DNA of 64,000 bases from Desulfobacula sp. (GTDB taxonomy: Bacteria; Desulfobacterota; Desulfobacteria; Desulfobacterales; Desulfobacteraceae): positions 34,801-98,800 of the forward strand of contig VMSR01000105.1 of the NCBI GenBank assembly GCA_013792075.1, in the 5' to 3' direction. Shown piece after piece: positions 26,935-35,707 of this stretch; positions within the stretch are counted from its first letter, which is position 1, and each line of letters begins with the position of its first letter. Position numbers and translations under genes: made by a program. The notes beneath the pieces were generated by a model that saw nothing but the letters and a program-made list of their open reading frames with translations, did not search any database and was not told the DNA's origin.

Positions 26935-27927
26935 TCACCCCATGTCCACCAGGGTTCTCCCCCGCAGCTGTCCCTTGAGAATTTTCTCGATGCCGGGGCT
27001 TAAATCATCCAGACCAATCCGAGAGCACAGGTTTTCCAGCTGGTCGGGTTTCCAGGCGGCGGAAAGATTTTTCCAGAGGGTTTGCCGCAACGGCATGGGG
27101 CAATGCTGGGAGTCAATACCGATCAAAGAGACCCCCCTTAAAATAAAGGGAAAGACATTGATGGGCAGGTCCGGGGAGGCGACATTGCCGCAGCAGGTGA
27201 CGATTCCCCAGGACCCGGTGGATTTGATGGCCGTGGCCAGGATCTCGCCGCCCACCGTATCAACAACACCTGCCCATCTGGGTTTCAGAACAGGGGGAGC
27301 GGTTTTTTCAAGAAAAATTTTTCGGGAAATGATTTCTTTTACCCCCAGGCTTTTCAGGAATCCGTCATCCGGCTTTCCGGATACCGCATCCACGCTATAT
27401 CCCAGCTTGACCAGGATGGCGCAGGCAAGGGAGCCCACCCCGCCGGTGGCGCCGGTCACGAGAATCGGCCCCTGGTCCGGGGTAACGCCTGAAATCAATC
27501 GTTCAACGGACATGGCGGCCGTAAACCCGGCCGTGCCAAGGATCATGCTCTGTTCCAGGCTTAGATTTTGGGGCAGGGGAACCACCCAGTCGCCGGGGAC
27601 GCGGATATACTGGCCAAAACCGCCCGGGGTATTCATGCCCAGGTCATAGGAGGTCACAATAACAGGATCTCCAGGTTTAAATTCTTTTGCCCGGCTGTGT
27701 TCCACAATGCCGGCTGCATCAATGCCCGGTGTGTGGGGATATTGCCGTGTAACCCCCCGATTGCCCGAGGCAGACAAGGCATCCTTGTAGTTCAGGGAAG
27801 AATAGCGCACCCGGACAAGGACATCTCCCTGGGGCAGATCGTCGGTACAGGCTTCCCCCACGGTATGGACAAAGGTTTTTTCATGGGTTTCTTCTACAAT
27901 AAAGGCCTTGTATTTTAGGTTTTCCAT
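26935..27927 (-). CDS. YhdH/AcuI family NADPH-dependent quinone or acrylyl-CoA reductase
   Basis: 330 residues from the ATG at 27927, with GGAGG five bases upstream. Medium-chain dehydrogenase fold without the structural zinc: GDVLVRVRYSSLNYKDALSASGNRGVTRQYPHTPGIDAAG is characteristic of the YhdH/YhfP/AcuI branch, and the NADPH site is LVTGATGGVGSLACAILVKLGY. AcuI reduces acryloyl-CoA to propionyl-CoA; other members are called quinone oxidoreductases. The physiological substrate is not shown by the context. It is divergent from the hybrid kinase at 28.1 kb. Confidence 0.88.
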   Translation of the reverse strand: MENLKYKAFIVEETHEKTFVHTVGEACTDDLPQGDVLVRVRYSSLNYKDALSASGNRGVTRQYPHTPGIDAAGIVEHSRAKEFKPGDPVIVTSYDLGMNTPGGFGQYIRVPGDWVVPLPQNLSLEQSMILGTAGFTAAMSVERLISGVTPDQGPILVTGATGGVGSLACAILVKLGYSVDAVSGKPDDGFLKSLGVKEIISRKIFLEKTAPPVLKPRWAGVVDTVGGEILATAIKSTGSWGIVTCCGNVASPDLPINVFPFILRGVSLIGIDSQHCPMPLRQTLWKNLSAAWKPDQLENLCSRIGLDDLSPGIEKILKGQLRGRTLVDMG

Positions 27928-28118
27928 GGGACCCTCCAAAAAATCGTAAATTTATGATACCCATCCATAGTATGGGAGGCAGGAGAAGTCAATACGGACA
28001 ACCGGGAGGAGAGGGACATCACAAGTATATTGGGTCCCGGGCAAATCCCTTCTTTTAAAACCCTGAATTATCTGTTAAAGGAGATAAACTTGAGAAAAAT
28101 CCAATAAAAGACCCTGAC

Positions 28119-29954
28119 ATGGAAGCTTTCCAAAACAAATTGTCCATACGCCCTATTGAGAAACAGATCCTGGATCATCCCTGGGCCTTGAATGCCTTTC
28201 TCTACGCCCTTGTTCCCACTTCTTTCGGCTTTAATATCTATTGTTTGCTCACGGGCCGCTATTTTGCCAGTGCCAATTTAACGGTTCAGCTGTTGTGTTT
28301 TCTTGTGCTGCTGATCAGTATTCGAAATGTCTTGCCGGATCTTGTCAAAATTCGCATATTCCGGTCTGTCATCCGCTGCCAGTTCATAATTTTCGGCCTT
28401 TATCTGGTATATGGGATAGGCGTTTTACACCAGCTGGATATTTCTCCCTGGTCCTTCTTGTTTGTTTTTCTCCTTTTTGCCTGGATGCCGAACCGGGAAG
28501 GCGGATGGATTGCGTTTGCCTTTATCCTGCTGTTGTGCCTTTTGCTCTGGCAGGATAAAGCCTTCCTTTCGGAGCATTCCGATTATCTTATCCGGTTTCT
28601 TTCCTCTTTGACCTTGTTTTCTTTCTTATCCTTTTTTGCGGTAATGGTTCGCAAAGAGTATCTGAAAAATCTGACGGAGACCCGGGCGGATTTAGAGAGA
28701 TCCGAGGGGGAATACAGGAGCTTAAGCCAGCGCCTCCAGGCAGAAATAGCCCACCGTGACCGAATTGAAAAAAAACTTCACCATGCCATTAAAATGGAGA
28801 CAGTGGGCAGGGTGGCTACAGGGGTTGCCCATGACCTGAACAATATTCTGTCCGGGATTGTGACCTATCCAGATTTGATCCTCCTGGACATGGAGAAAGA
28901 CGACCCTTTAAGGCCCCCACTTGAGACGGTGAGGGAAGCGGGCATCAAAGCCGCTGCCATTGTGGATGATCTGCTGACCCTCTCCCGGCGGGGCGTGCCG
29001 GTGTCCATGACCATGGATCTCCGGCAGATAACAGAGGCATATCTTCACAGTCCCGAGTACGGGCAACTTGCGGTCAACCATGGCCTGGTAACCACAACCA
29101 CCCGGTATGATGCCGCACCGCTGATCATCAAGGGGTCCCCGGTCCATGTGTCCAGAACCCTCATGAATCTTGTGTCCAATGCAGCAGAGGCCATGCCCGG
29201 GGGCGGTCAGATCCTTATACAGGTTCAGGCCCAAACCCTTGACCGGCCGGAGCCCCTTAAAATACCGATCCAGGGTATTTCCCAGATACCCATAGGCCAG
29301 TATGTGGTTCTTTCGGTGAAAGATGCCGGGATCGGTATTGCCGCCCGGGAGATTGAATCTATTTTTGAACCGTTTTATACTAAAAAGGTAATGGGCAGGA
29401 GCGGAACCGGCCTTGGTATGGCCGTGGTACTGGGAACGGTAAACGACCACAACGGCTTTATCCGGGTGGACTCTGTTGTTGAAGAGGGAACGCTTATTCG
29501 GATTTTTTTCCCGGCAAGCTTTGAACCTCTTGCTGAAGAAAGAACTGAAAATAAGTTAAGACAGTTCACGGGCGGTCATGGAAAAATACTGGTCATTGAC
29601 GATGTGGAAGACCAGCTTAAGATCGCAGAAAAATTATTGACCCGGCTGGGATACAGGGTCTGGTGCTGTGCCAGCGGAGAAGAAGGCCTTGCCCTTCTTA
29701 AGACCCAGGCCATGGATCTTATTGTCTGTGATATTATTATGGCACCGGGCATGGACGGGATTGAGACCTGTGAACAGATCCTTAAATTGTATCCGAACCA
29801 GAAAATACTTTTTGTCACCGGGTTTTCCGATCCAGACCCATTGGCAAGGGCGGAAAAACTAGGGGAGGTTCCTTGTTTGTTCAAGCCCTATACCCTTGAA
29901 ACCATAGCATCCCGGGTTTTAGACCGGTTGAAAGATGATGGACCGGCAACTTAA
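28119..29954 (+). CDS. Hybrid sensor histidine kinase, 6TM-HisKA-HATPase-REC
   Basis: 611 residues. Six hydrophobic segments lie within residues 25-180, then a coiled linker (EKKLHHAIKMETVGRVATG) with no PAS domain. The HisKA phospho-acceptor is in [23 protein letters not shown] (about 235). The HATPase has KDAGIGI and GTGLGMAVV. The receiver (about 485-605) has VIDD, Asp in VCDIIMAPG and Lys in FKPYT. It is clearly paralogous to the kinase at 9.9-12.0 kb, with the same [10 protein letters not shown] and similar ordering. No partner response regulator is adjacent. The SD before the ATG is weak. Confidence 0.9.
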   Translation: MEAFQNKLSIRPIEKQILDHPWALNAFLYALVPTSFGFNIYCLLTGRYFASANLTVQLLCFLVLLISIRNVLPDLVKIRIFRSVIRCQFIIFGLYLVYGIGVLHQLDISPWSFLFVFLLFAWMPNREGGWIAFAFILLLCLLLWQDKAFLSEHSDYLIRFLSSLTLFSFLSFFAVMVRKEYLKNLTETRADLERSEGEYRSLSQRLQAEIAHRDRIEKKLHHAIKMETVGRVATGVAHDLNNILSGIVTYPDLILLDMEKDDPLRPPLETVREAGIKAAAIVDDLLTLSRRGVPVSMTMDLRQITEAYLHSPEYGQLAVNHGLVTTTTRYDAAPLIIKGSPVHVSRTLMNLVSNAAEAMPGGGQILIQVQAQTLDRPEPLKIPIQGISQIPIGQYVVLSVKDAGIGIAAREIESIFEPFYTKKVMGRSGTGLGMAVVLGTVNDHNGFIRVDSVVEEGTLIRIFFPASFEPLAEERTENKLRQFTGGHGKILVIDDVEDQLKIAEKLLTRLGYRVWCCASGEEGLALLKTQAMDLIVCDIIMAPGMDGIETCEQILKLYPNQKILFVTGFSDPDPLARAEKLGEVPCLFKPYTLETIASRVLDRLKDDGPAT

Positions 29955-30030
29955 TCTTTATTTTCGAGTCCCTTAAATATCTGATGGTTTCTGGGAGACG
30001 CGGCCATGGGCAGTGTCCCGGGATCGGAGA

Positions 30031-30312
30031 TCAAAGCCGGATGATGGACGGCGTCCCATGGCAATGTTCCAGAAACCTGATCAGGTCCCGGGGGGAAATG
30101 GTCGTGGTGGCTGTATTGACCAGGGGGTGAAAATTAAGCAGCCTGTTTTCCATCATCTCTTCATCCAGGATGACGGTAACGTTATGGGCCTTTATGTTTA
30201 CGGCAGCAAAGGGGGTGACAGAGCCCGGAATAACTCCCAAAGACGCCATAAGCAGGTCGGCTTTCCCAAATGATGGGCTTTGGGCGCCTATTTTGTGGAA
30301 TTCATTAAACAT
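30031..30312 (-). pseudogene. Truncated prolyl-tRNA editing (ProXp/YbaK family) fragment, C-terminal half
   Basis: 93 residues that match only the second half of the YbaK/ProXp family: IGAQSPSFGKADLLMASLGVIPGSVTPF, then VTVILDEEMMENRLLNFHPLVNTATTTISPRDLIRFLE. A complete enzyme is about 160-170 residues, and the missing N-terminal half carries the catalytic Lys region. Upstream in this frame there is only the end of the TSUP gene. The ATG sits inside the TSUP stop (ATGTTTAA, 8-base overlap), so it may still be translated. A stop-codon-coupled deletion product is the simplest reading; a functional domain fragment cannot be excluded. Confidence 0.8.
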
Positions 30313-31069
30313 AATTTACATACATCAGCCTGACAATGGTTAAAAAGACCATGGTGAGAAAAACAGGGCGGATAAAGGATGCCCCCTTTTTTATGGCCAG
30401 ACCCGAGCCGGCTCTGGCGCCGATGACCTGGCCTGCCGCCATGCAGATTCCTGCCGAATACAGCACATTTCCGCCAATAATAAACACAGACAGGGCCACA
30501 ACATTGGAAGTGAAATTCATGATTCGGGTGGTGCCGGCCGCCCTTGTCATGTCCATTCCCATGAAGATGAGCAGACTCCCGGTCCAGAAAGAACCTGTGC
30601 CCGGCCCGAAAAACCCGTCATAAAATCCCAGCCCCAGGCCGAAGAGGGTAAAAAAAAGGTTTTTATCCATTTTGGCATGGCCGGAACGGGTTCCCAGGTC
30701 CTTTGAAAACAAGGTGTAAAAAAAGACAAACAAGAGCATCACCGGTATGATATGCCGGATAAACCCTGCGTCTATCTGCTGGATGGTCCAGGCCCCCAAT
30801 ACGGCGCCCATAAAGGTAAAGACAATGCCGTGGAGGCATTGGTTCAAATCTACCGTGCCCCTGCGGATAAAGTTTGCGGCCGCGGCCAGGGTGCCGCAAC
30901 TGCTCTGGAGTTTATTGGTGCCAAGGGCTATCTGGGGGGGGATTCCCAGGGACAAAAGAACGGGCAGGGAAATCAGCCCGCCGCCACCGGCAATGGAATC
31001 CACAAATCCGGCAACAAGGCCGGTCAGGAAAAGAAGCAGAAAACTGAACACGGAAAAATTAAAATCCAA
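30305..31069 (-). CDS. TSUP (TauE/SafE) family permease
   Basis: 254 residues with seven or eight hydrophobic segments, starting at TTG (31069), supported by AGGAG seven bases upstream. Family motifs: LVAGFVDSIAGGGGLISLPVLLSLGIPPQIALGTNKLQ in the first half and GLGFYDGFFGPGTGSFW in the repeat. TSUP proteins move sulfonates, sulfite or organic acids across the inner membrane; the substrate here is unknown. Its stop overlaps the ATG of the truncated editing fragment. The upstream 577 bases have no gene on this strand. Confidence 0.88.
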   Translation of the reverse strand: MDFNFSVFSFLLLFLTGLVAGFVDSIAGGGGLISLPVLLSLGIPPQIALGTNKLQSSCGTLAAAANFIRRGTVDLNQCLHGIVFTFMGAVLGAWTIQQIDAGFIRHIIPVMLLFVFFYTLFSKDLGTRSGHAKMDKNLFFTLFGLGLGFYDGFFGPGTGSFWTGSLLIFMGMDMTRAAGTTRIMNFTSNVVALSVFIIGGNVLYSAGICMAAGQVIGARAGSGLAIKKGASFIRPVFLTMVFLTIVRLMYVNYV

Positions 31070-31646
31070 TGCAAAACTCCTAAATTTTGGGGTCCGGTCA
31101 GAACCATCGTTTCAGATTCATGCGGGGACCGTATGTCATCTTTTCGTTGGGGTCAAGATCAAAACAAAACTTACTTGTCCGGCCACCCTGCCGATGCCTG
31201 GAAACCTTTGTTCATCACACATAATTGCCCAAAAAAATCCTCATGAGCCGTGCCTGTTTTTGTAAGGGAAGGTTATTGTCCAAATTCGCTGATTCTCATA
31301 CACTCGGGATAAATGTTTGCCGCATACCAGATATGGTGGTGGGAGTTTTTGATAAAAAGGGTGCCCTACACGTTATAAAGCTCGCCAGGGGTTTGGAACA
31401 AACCACCCCATACTACTTCTTCCAGTCATACCCATTTCAAAAATATTGACAGCGACAGATGATGCCATCTATAAATGGTAATACTTCAAAAAAAATTAAG
31501 GAATTATCCAAGCACCCTATTTTTAAATATGTTATTCTCATACGAATCGAACAATAAAAGATTATTAATAAACTGATTCTAAACGAATATCAATGGGTTG
31601 TGGTGGCCAGCATTCGGAGAAATCTACTTATACCACATGAGGATTT
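31070..31646. other. 577-base region without a supported gene
   Basis: Between the TSUP gene and the GGDEF-hemerythrin gene. It contains the promoter at 31446-31475 in its second half and becomes AT-rich after about 31440. Short open frames are present but none has an SD or a recognisable protein, and I see no tRNA or repeat. Confidence 0.7.
31446..31475 (+). promoter_or_regulatory. Near-consensus sigma-70 promoter for the GGDEF-hemerythrin gene
   Basis: TTGACA at 31446-31451, an 18-base spacer and TATAAA at 31470-31475. The predicted start is near 31482, giving a leader of about 165 bases before the ATG at 31647. Confidence 0.6.
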
Positions 31647-33008
31647 ATGAAATCTGATAATTTTGAAGATCTGCTTAAAAACGATAAACTTTTTTTCAGT
31701 GCTTTCCAGTTTGCTTCTATAGGAATGGCTCTTGTGGCTCTGGATGGCAGCTGGCTTATGGTTAACAAGGCGTTATGCGATCTGATTGGCTACAACGAAA
31801 AGGAACTAATGGAGTTGACGTTTCAGGATATAACTCACCCTGACGATCTTGAGCAAGATCTGCAATATGTAAACAAAATGTTGTCCGGTGAGCTGGAAAC
31901 CTATCAAATGGAAAAGCGATATTTTCATAAGGACGGCAGCACCATATATATTCTACTCAGTGTATCTCTTGTAAAGGATGAAAAGGCTTCTCCTTTGTTT
32001 TTCATTTCTCAGATCCAGAACATTACAGAAAAAAAGCTTTTGGAAAAAGAACTTGTCCGGCAGGCCACGGAAGATATGTTAACCGGAATCAGTAACCGTC
32101 GACGGTTCTATGATCTCGCAGAAAGGGAAATCTTACGTGGCGGGCGCTACAATGAGCCCATGGTTCTTTTGATAATGGATATTGATTATTTCAAAAATAT
32201 TAATGATACCTATGGCCACAGCATCGGCGATGAGGCACTCCGACAGATAACGGCAATCTGTAGTTCCGAGCTAAGATCATTTGATATCTTTGGGCGGATC
32301 GGAGGCGAGGAGTTCAGTATACTGCTGATCAAAACAGACGCAGTTATAGGTCATCAGATCGCTGAACGTTTGCGGCGATCTGTGGAAAAACATATCCTGA
32401 CAACGGATAAAGGGGTGGTGAGATTAACTATAAGTATTGGTGGAGTCGCCTTTTCAAAAAATGACCACTCGCTTGATTATCGGTTGAACCAATCAGACGA
32501 AGCTCTTTATAGGGCAAAATCAACAGGTCGAAACTGTACGGTTCTGGTTGACACCCTCACAGAGAATGACATTCAAGAAGAGGCTCTTCATACAGGTTTT
32601 ATCCGCCTTAAGTGGAATAAAGCCTATGAATGTGGGAACAAACAGATCGATGAACAGCACCGAAATTTATTTGGCCGATCAAACAGATTGCTCACAGCTA
32701 TGATCGACCGACAGGAAGCAGCCATTTGTCAGCAGTATATCGAAGAACTGATTTATGATGTTTCAGAACACTTTAAATCTGAGGAGAAAATTATTGAGCA
32801 ATCCGCATATCCAAATGTTGAAGAACACCGGCAAATGCATCAGGCACTCACCGATACAGCTTTGACAATGGCTAAACGCCACAAAGAAGGGCAGTTGGAG
32901 ATAACAGAAATTTTTGATTATCTTGCTATCCAGGTGGTCAGTGAACACATGTTAATCGAAGATCGTAAATTTTTTTCTTATTGTCAGGATGGGAGCCCAC
33001 AACTTTAG
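31647..33008 (+). CDS. PAS-GGDEF-hemerythrin protein
   Basis: 453 residues. PAS at about 10-130 (FQFASIGMALVALDGSWLMVNKALCDLIGY), a GGDEF domain at 140-305 with MDIDYFKNINDTYGHS, I-site RSFD and active-site GGEEF, then a C-terminal bacteriohemerythrin domain at 325-450. The hemerythrin ligands are visible in IDEQHRNLF, HFKSEE, EEHRQMHQ and HMLIEDRKF. It probably makes cyclic di-GMP in response to oxygen or redox state through the di-iron site. Codon use and base composition differ from neighbours and it is flanked by non-coding AT-rich DNA. Stop is TAG. Confidence 0.93.
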   Translation: MKSDNFEDLLKNDKLFFSAFQFASIGMALVALDGSWLMVNKALCDLIGYNEKELMELTFQDITHPDDLEQDLQYVNKMLSGELETYQMEKRYFHKDGSTIYILLSVSLVKDEKASPLFFISQIQNITEKKLLEKELVRQATEDMLTGISNRRRFYDLAEREILRGGRYNEPMVLLIMDIDYFKNINDTYGHSIGDEALRQITAICSSELRSFDIFGRIGGEEFSILLIKTDAVIGHQIAERLRRSVEKHILTTDKGVVRLTISIGGVAFSKNDHSLDYRLNQSDEALYRAKSTGRNCTVLVDTLTENDIQEEALHTGFIRLKWNKAYECGNKQIDEQHRNLFGRSNRLLTAMIDRQEAAICQQYIEELIYDVSEHFKSEEKIIEQSAYPNVEEHRQMHQALTDTALTMAKRHKEGQLEITEIFDYLAIQVVSEHMLIEDRKFFSYCQDGSPQL

Positions 33009-33446
33009 TAATTTTGAAATAGTAAAAAGGTGTTTAATGTGTCTATTATCAAATACCCAAAGCCTTTGTTTAAAAGACGATGACTTCTTTTGCCAGTTGT
33101 GATGGTAAACCAAATCCAACTGGTGGGTACTTGTATTCATAATTTTCACGTTTTTGAATCGAATCCAGACCCCATATCTTGTGGTTGGGGGAAATTAAAT
33201 TTGATATTCAAACAGTCAAGTTATTAGAAACATTCTATGTTGATAGGATTAGCAAAAGCCACTCTTATACTAAAGGGATTCCCAGATAATTGAAAATTGG
33301 ACTGTTTTAATTTCAGAAATTTACAATTCTTTGGAACCGGACAAGTATTTTTTCTGGACGGGTATTATAAATAAGACGGATCACCGAGCCGTATCCAAGA
33401 TTGCCCGGCAGGTCAGTCCCCACTCACCTGCCGGGTCGATAGTGGA
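33009..33446. other. 438-base region without a supported gene
   Basis: AT-rich DNA after the GGDEF-hemerythrin gene. Its end holds a hairpin (33404-33435) that belongs to the converging nadE transcript. I see no coding frame with an SD, no tRNA and no repeat in the rest. Confidence 0.7.
33404..33435 (-). terminator. Hairpin after nadE
   Basis: Perfect 10-base arms CCCGGCAGGT and ACCTGCCGGG around a 12-base loop, located 12 bases after the nadE stop on the minus strand. No clear T run follows, so it is a candidate only. Confidence 0.45.
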
Positions 33447-34244
33447 TTATCCTTTCAGTTCAGACGGAATTTTACAAACGGGAATGGGTTCCATTTTATG
33501 TCTGTTGGCCCGGTTGAATCGTTTGTAAATGGACAAGACCTCTTTCTGCCGGCTATCAAGGCGAGGGTCTTGGGGGTGTTCAAAATTTTTCTGGGAGTCC
33601 AGGTAGGTCATGGCCCATTCCAGTTCCGCATAGGTGGCGCCGATCTGGCTTTCATCGGTGCGGTCGTCAGCCCATAGGCCGTCCGTTGGCGGGGCCGTTA
33701 AAATAGTTTGGCTGATGTTCAGGAATTGGCCCAGAGCATAGACCTGGGATTTCATCAGGTCGGCAATGGGGGAAATATCCACACCGCCGTCTCCGTATTT
33801 GGTAAAAAACCCCACCCCAAAGTCTTCCACCCTGTTGCCGGTGCCGGCCACCAGCATCCTGTGATGGGAGGCAAAGGCATACAGGGTCATCATCCGGAGG
33901 CGGGAGCGGGTATTGGCCATGGTCAGATTGTCCTGGATATCCTTGGGAAAATGGGTCTGGATTTGTTCGAATACCGGTGTGAGTTCCATATCAATCCCCG
34001 TGACATTGTCATGGGATTTGGTGAGCCAGGCGATGTGCCCGGAAGCTCTGGATACCTGGTCCTTTGCCTGAAAAATGGGCATGTTTACAGCCAGTACCCG
34101 TTTTCCGGTTCTGGCGCACAAGGTTGAGGTCACGGCAGAATCTATTCCGCCGGACACCCCGATGGTAAACCCGTTTAAACCCGATTTTTCCACATAGGTT
34201 TTCAGCCAGCTGACAATATATTCTGCCACATCGGGTGTTTGCAT
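33447..34244 (-). CDS. nadE: NAD+ synthase, ammonia-dependent type
   Basis: 265 residues, without the glutaminase domain, so ammonia is the expected nitrogen source. The ATP pyrophosphatase P-loop is GVSGGIDSAVTSTLCA near residue 28, followed by NTRSRLRMMTLYAFASHH, VAGTGNRVEDFGVGFFTKYGDGGVDISPIADL and PTDGLWADDRTDESQIGATYAELE. It adenylates and amidates nicotinic acid adenine dinucleotide in NAD synthesis. AAAGGA stands before the ATG. It converges with no gene and is followed by a hairpin. Confidence 0.95.
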   Translation of the reverse strand: MQTPDVAEYIVSWLKTYVEKSGLNGFTIGVSGGIDSAVTSTLCARTGKRVLAVNMPIFQAKDQVSRASGHIAWLTKSHDNVTGIDMELTPVFEQIQTHFPKDIQDNLTMANTRSRLRMMTLYAFASHHRMLVAGTGNRVEDFGVGFFTKYGDGGVDISPIADLMKSQVYALGQFLNISQTILTAPPTDGLWADDRTDESQIGATYAELEWAMTYLDSQKNFEHPQDPRLDSRQKEVLSIYKRFNRANRHKMEPIPVCKIPSELKG

Positions 34245-34428
34245 GGGTATGTCCTTTGGTTAAGATGTCGTCATTTACAGGTCTGTTCCATGGGTCTTTT
34301 ATAATGAAACAAGGCATTTGTTGTCAATGTTTTCCAATTGGGAGCAAATAAATAAATTTGTATTGGACAAAAATTACCGGACCCATATAAGGTATTGCCC
34401 AGATTCATTTTCCAGGAGCGCATTTTTT

Positions 34429-35706
34429 ATGAACAAGGTATTTGTGGTCATTGTTTTTTTTGCATTTATTTTTGCCGGATTTCAGCAGATTTCCCAGGAG
34501 TTTTCCCCGCCTTCTCCCATGGAATTGCTGTCCACGGCCATGGTGGATTCGGCCGCAAGTGCCGTGGAGCTTGCCATCGGTCTTGTGGGGGTGATGACAC
34601 TTTTTCTGGGGTTGATGAAGGTGGTGGAAGAGGGGGGAATGCTGAGGATCCTGGCAAAACTGATCCGTCCCCTCATGGTTCGGCTCTTTCCCGATGTTCC
34701 GCCGGACCACCCGGCCATGGGGGCCATGATCCTCAATTTGTCGGCCAATGCCCTGGGCCTTGGCAATGCCGCAACTCCCTTTGGCATCAAAGCCATGCAG
34801 GCCCTGGACACCTTAAATCCCAACAAAGGAACCGCCACCAATGCCATGGCCCTGTTTTTGGCCATCAACACCTCCAGTGTCACCCTTCTGCCCACAGGCG
34901 TGATCGCCCTCAGGGCTGCGGCCGGCTCTGTTGATCCTGCGGCCATCCTGCCCACCACCTTGTTTGCCACCATTGGGTCCACCCTTGTGGCCATTTTGGC
35001 AGCCCGGCTTTTCCAGCGATTCTCTCCGGGCGGAAGTCTGGATGCGGCTATTCAAACAGATTCATTGCCCTTGCCGGGTTCTGATTTGTCCCGGGTCAAA
35101 GACCAGGGGTATCCTTTCTGGGTGTCGGGCCTCGCCCTGGTGGGACTTATATCCGTGATTCCCGTATCCGTTCTGTTCGGCGCTTCCTTTTCCCCCTGGA
35201 TACTGCCGTCTCTCATGGTGGGGTTTCTCTTGTTCGGCCTGGTACGTGGGGTCAAGGTGTATGAGGTTTTTGTGGAAGGGGCCAAGGACGGGTTTCAGGT
35301 TGCCCTGCGGATTATTCCCTATATGGTGGCCATTCTTGTCGCCGTGGGCATGCTGAGGGCTTCGGGCGGCCTTGGTATGCTGGTGGAACTTTTGGGCCGG
35401 GTGACTGTCCATTTCGGCCTGCCCCCCGAGGCATTGCCCATGGCCTTGATGCGGCCCCTTTCAGGATCCGGGGCTTACGGCATCATGGCCTCCATCATCA
35501 ATGACCCGGCCATCGGCCCGGATTCTTACACAGGCCTTCTGGTCTCCACCCTGCAGGGGTCCACGGAAACCAGCTTTTATGTGATGGCGGTTTATTGCGG
35601 GGCTGCCGGGATCCGCAGAATCCGGCATTCCCTGGCTGCAGCCCTGACAGCCGATCTTGCCGGTGTTATCTTTGCCGTTATGGCTTGTTCCCTGTTTCTG
35701 GTCTGA
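34429..35706 (+). CDS. SpmA-SpmB-type nucleoside recognition (Gate) membrane protein, fused
   Basis: 425 residues from the ATG at 34429 (AGGAG upstream, somewhat far); a longer in-frame reading adds 37 unsupported residues. About ten hydrophobic segments. The first half resembles SpmA (MNKVF...AFIFAGF; GLMKVVEEGGMLRILAKLIRPLMVRLFP; HPAMGAMILNLSANALGLGNAATPFGIKAMQ). The second resembles SpmB (GAKDGFQVALRIIPYMVAILVAVGMLRASGG, then GSTETSFYVMAVYCGAAGI). In spore formers these are two proteins of spore maturation; this Gram-negative fused form has no known transport substrate. Confidence 0.85.
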   Translation: MNKVFVVIVFFAFIFAGFQQISQEFSPPSPMELLSTAMVDSAASAVELAIGLVGVMTLFLGLMKVVEEGGMLRILAKLIRPLMVRLFPDVPPDHPAMGAMILNLSANALGLGNAATPFGIKAMQALDTLNPNKGTATNAMALFLAINTSSVTLLPTGVIALRAAAGSVDPAAILPTTLFATIGSTLVAILAARLFQRFSPGGSLDAAIQTDSLPLPGSDLSRVKDQGYPFWVSGLALVGLISVIPVSVLFGASFSPWILPSLMVGFLLFGLVRGVKVYEVFVEGAKDGFQVALRIIPYMVAILVAVGMLRASGGLGMLVELLGRVTVHFGLPPEALPMALMRPLSGSGAYGIMASIINDPAIGPDSYTGLLVSTLQGSTETSFYVMAVYCGAAGIRRIRHSLAAALTADLAGVIFAVMACSLFLV

Positions 35707-35707
35707 T

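Noticed and set aside
31225..31449. 74-residue open frame between TSUP and GGDEF-hemerythrin genes
   Set aside because: No SD, no family likeness and partly within AT-rich promoter DNA.
33331..33528. Short plus-strand frame overlapping the nadE end
   Set aside because: Antisense to nadE and the nadE hairpin, no SD or homology.
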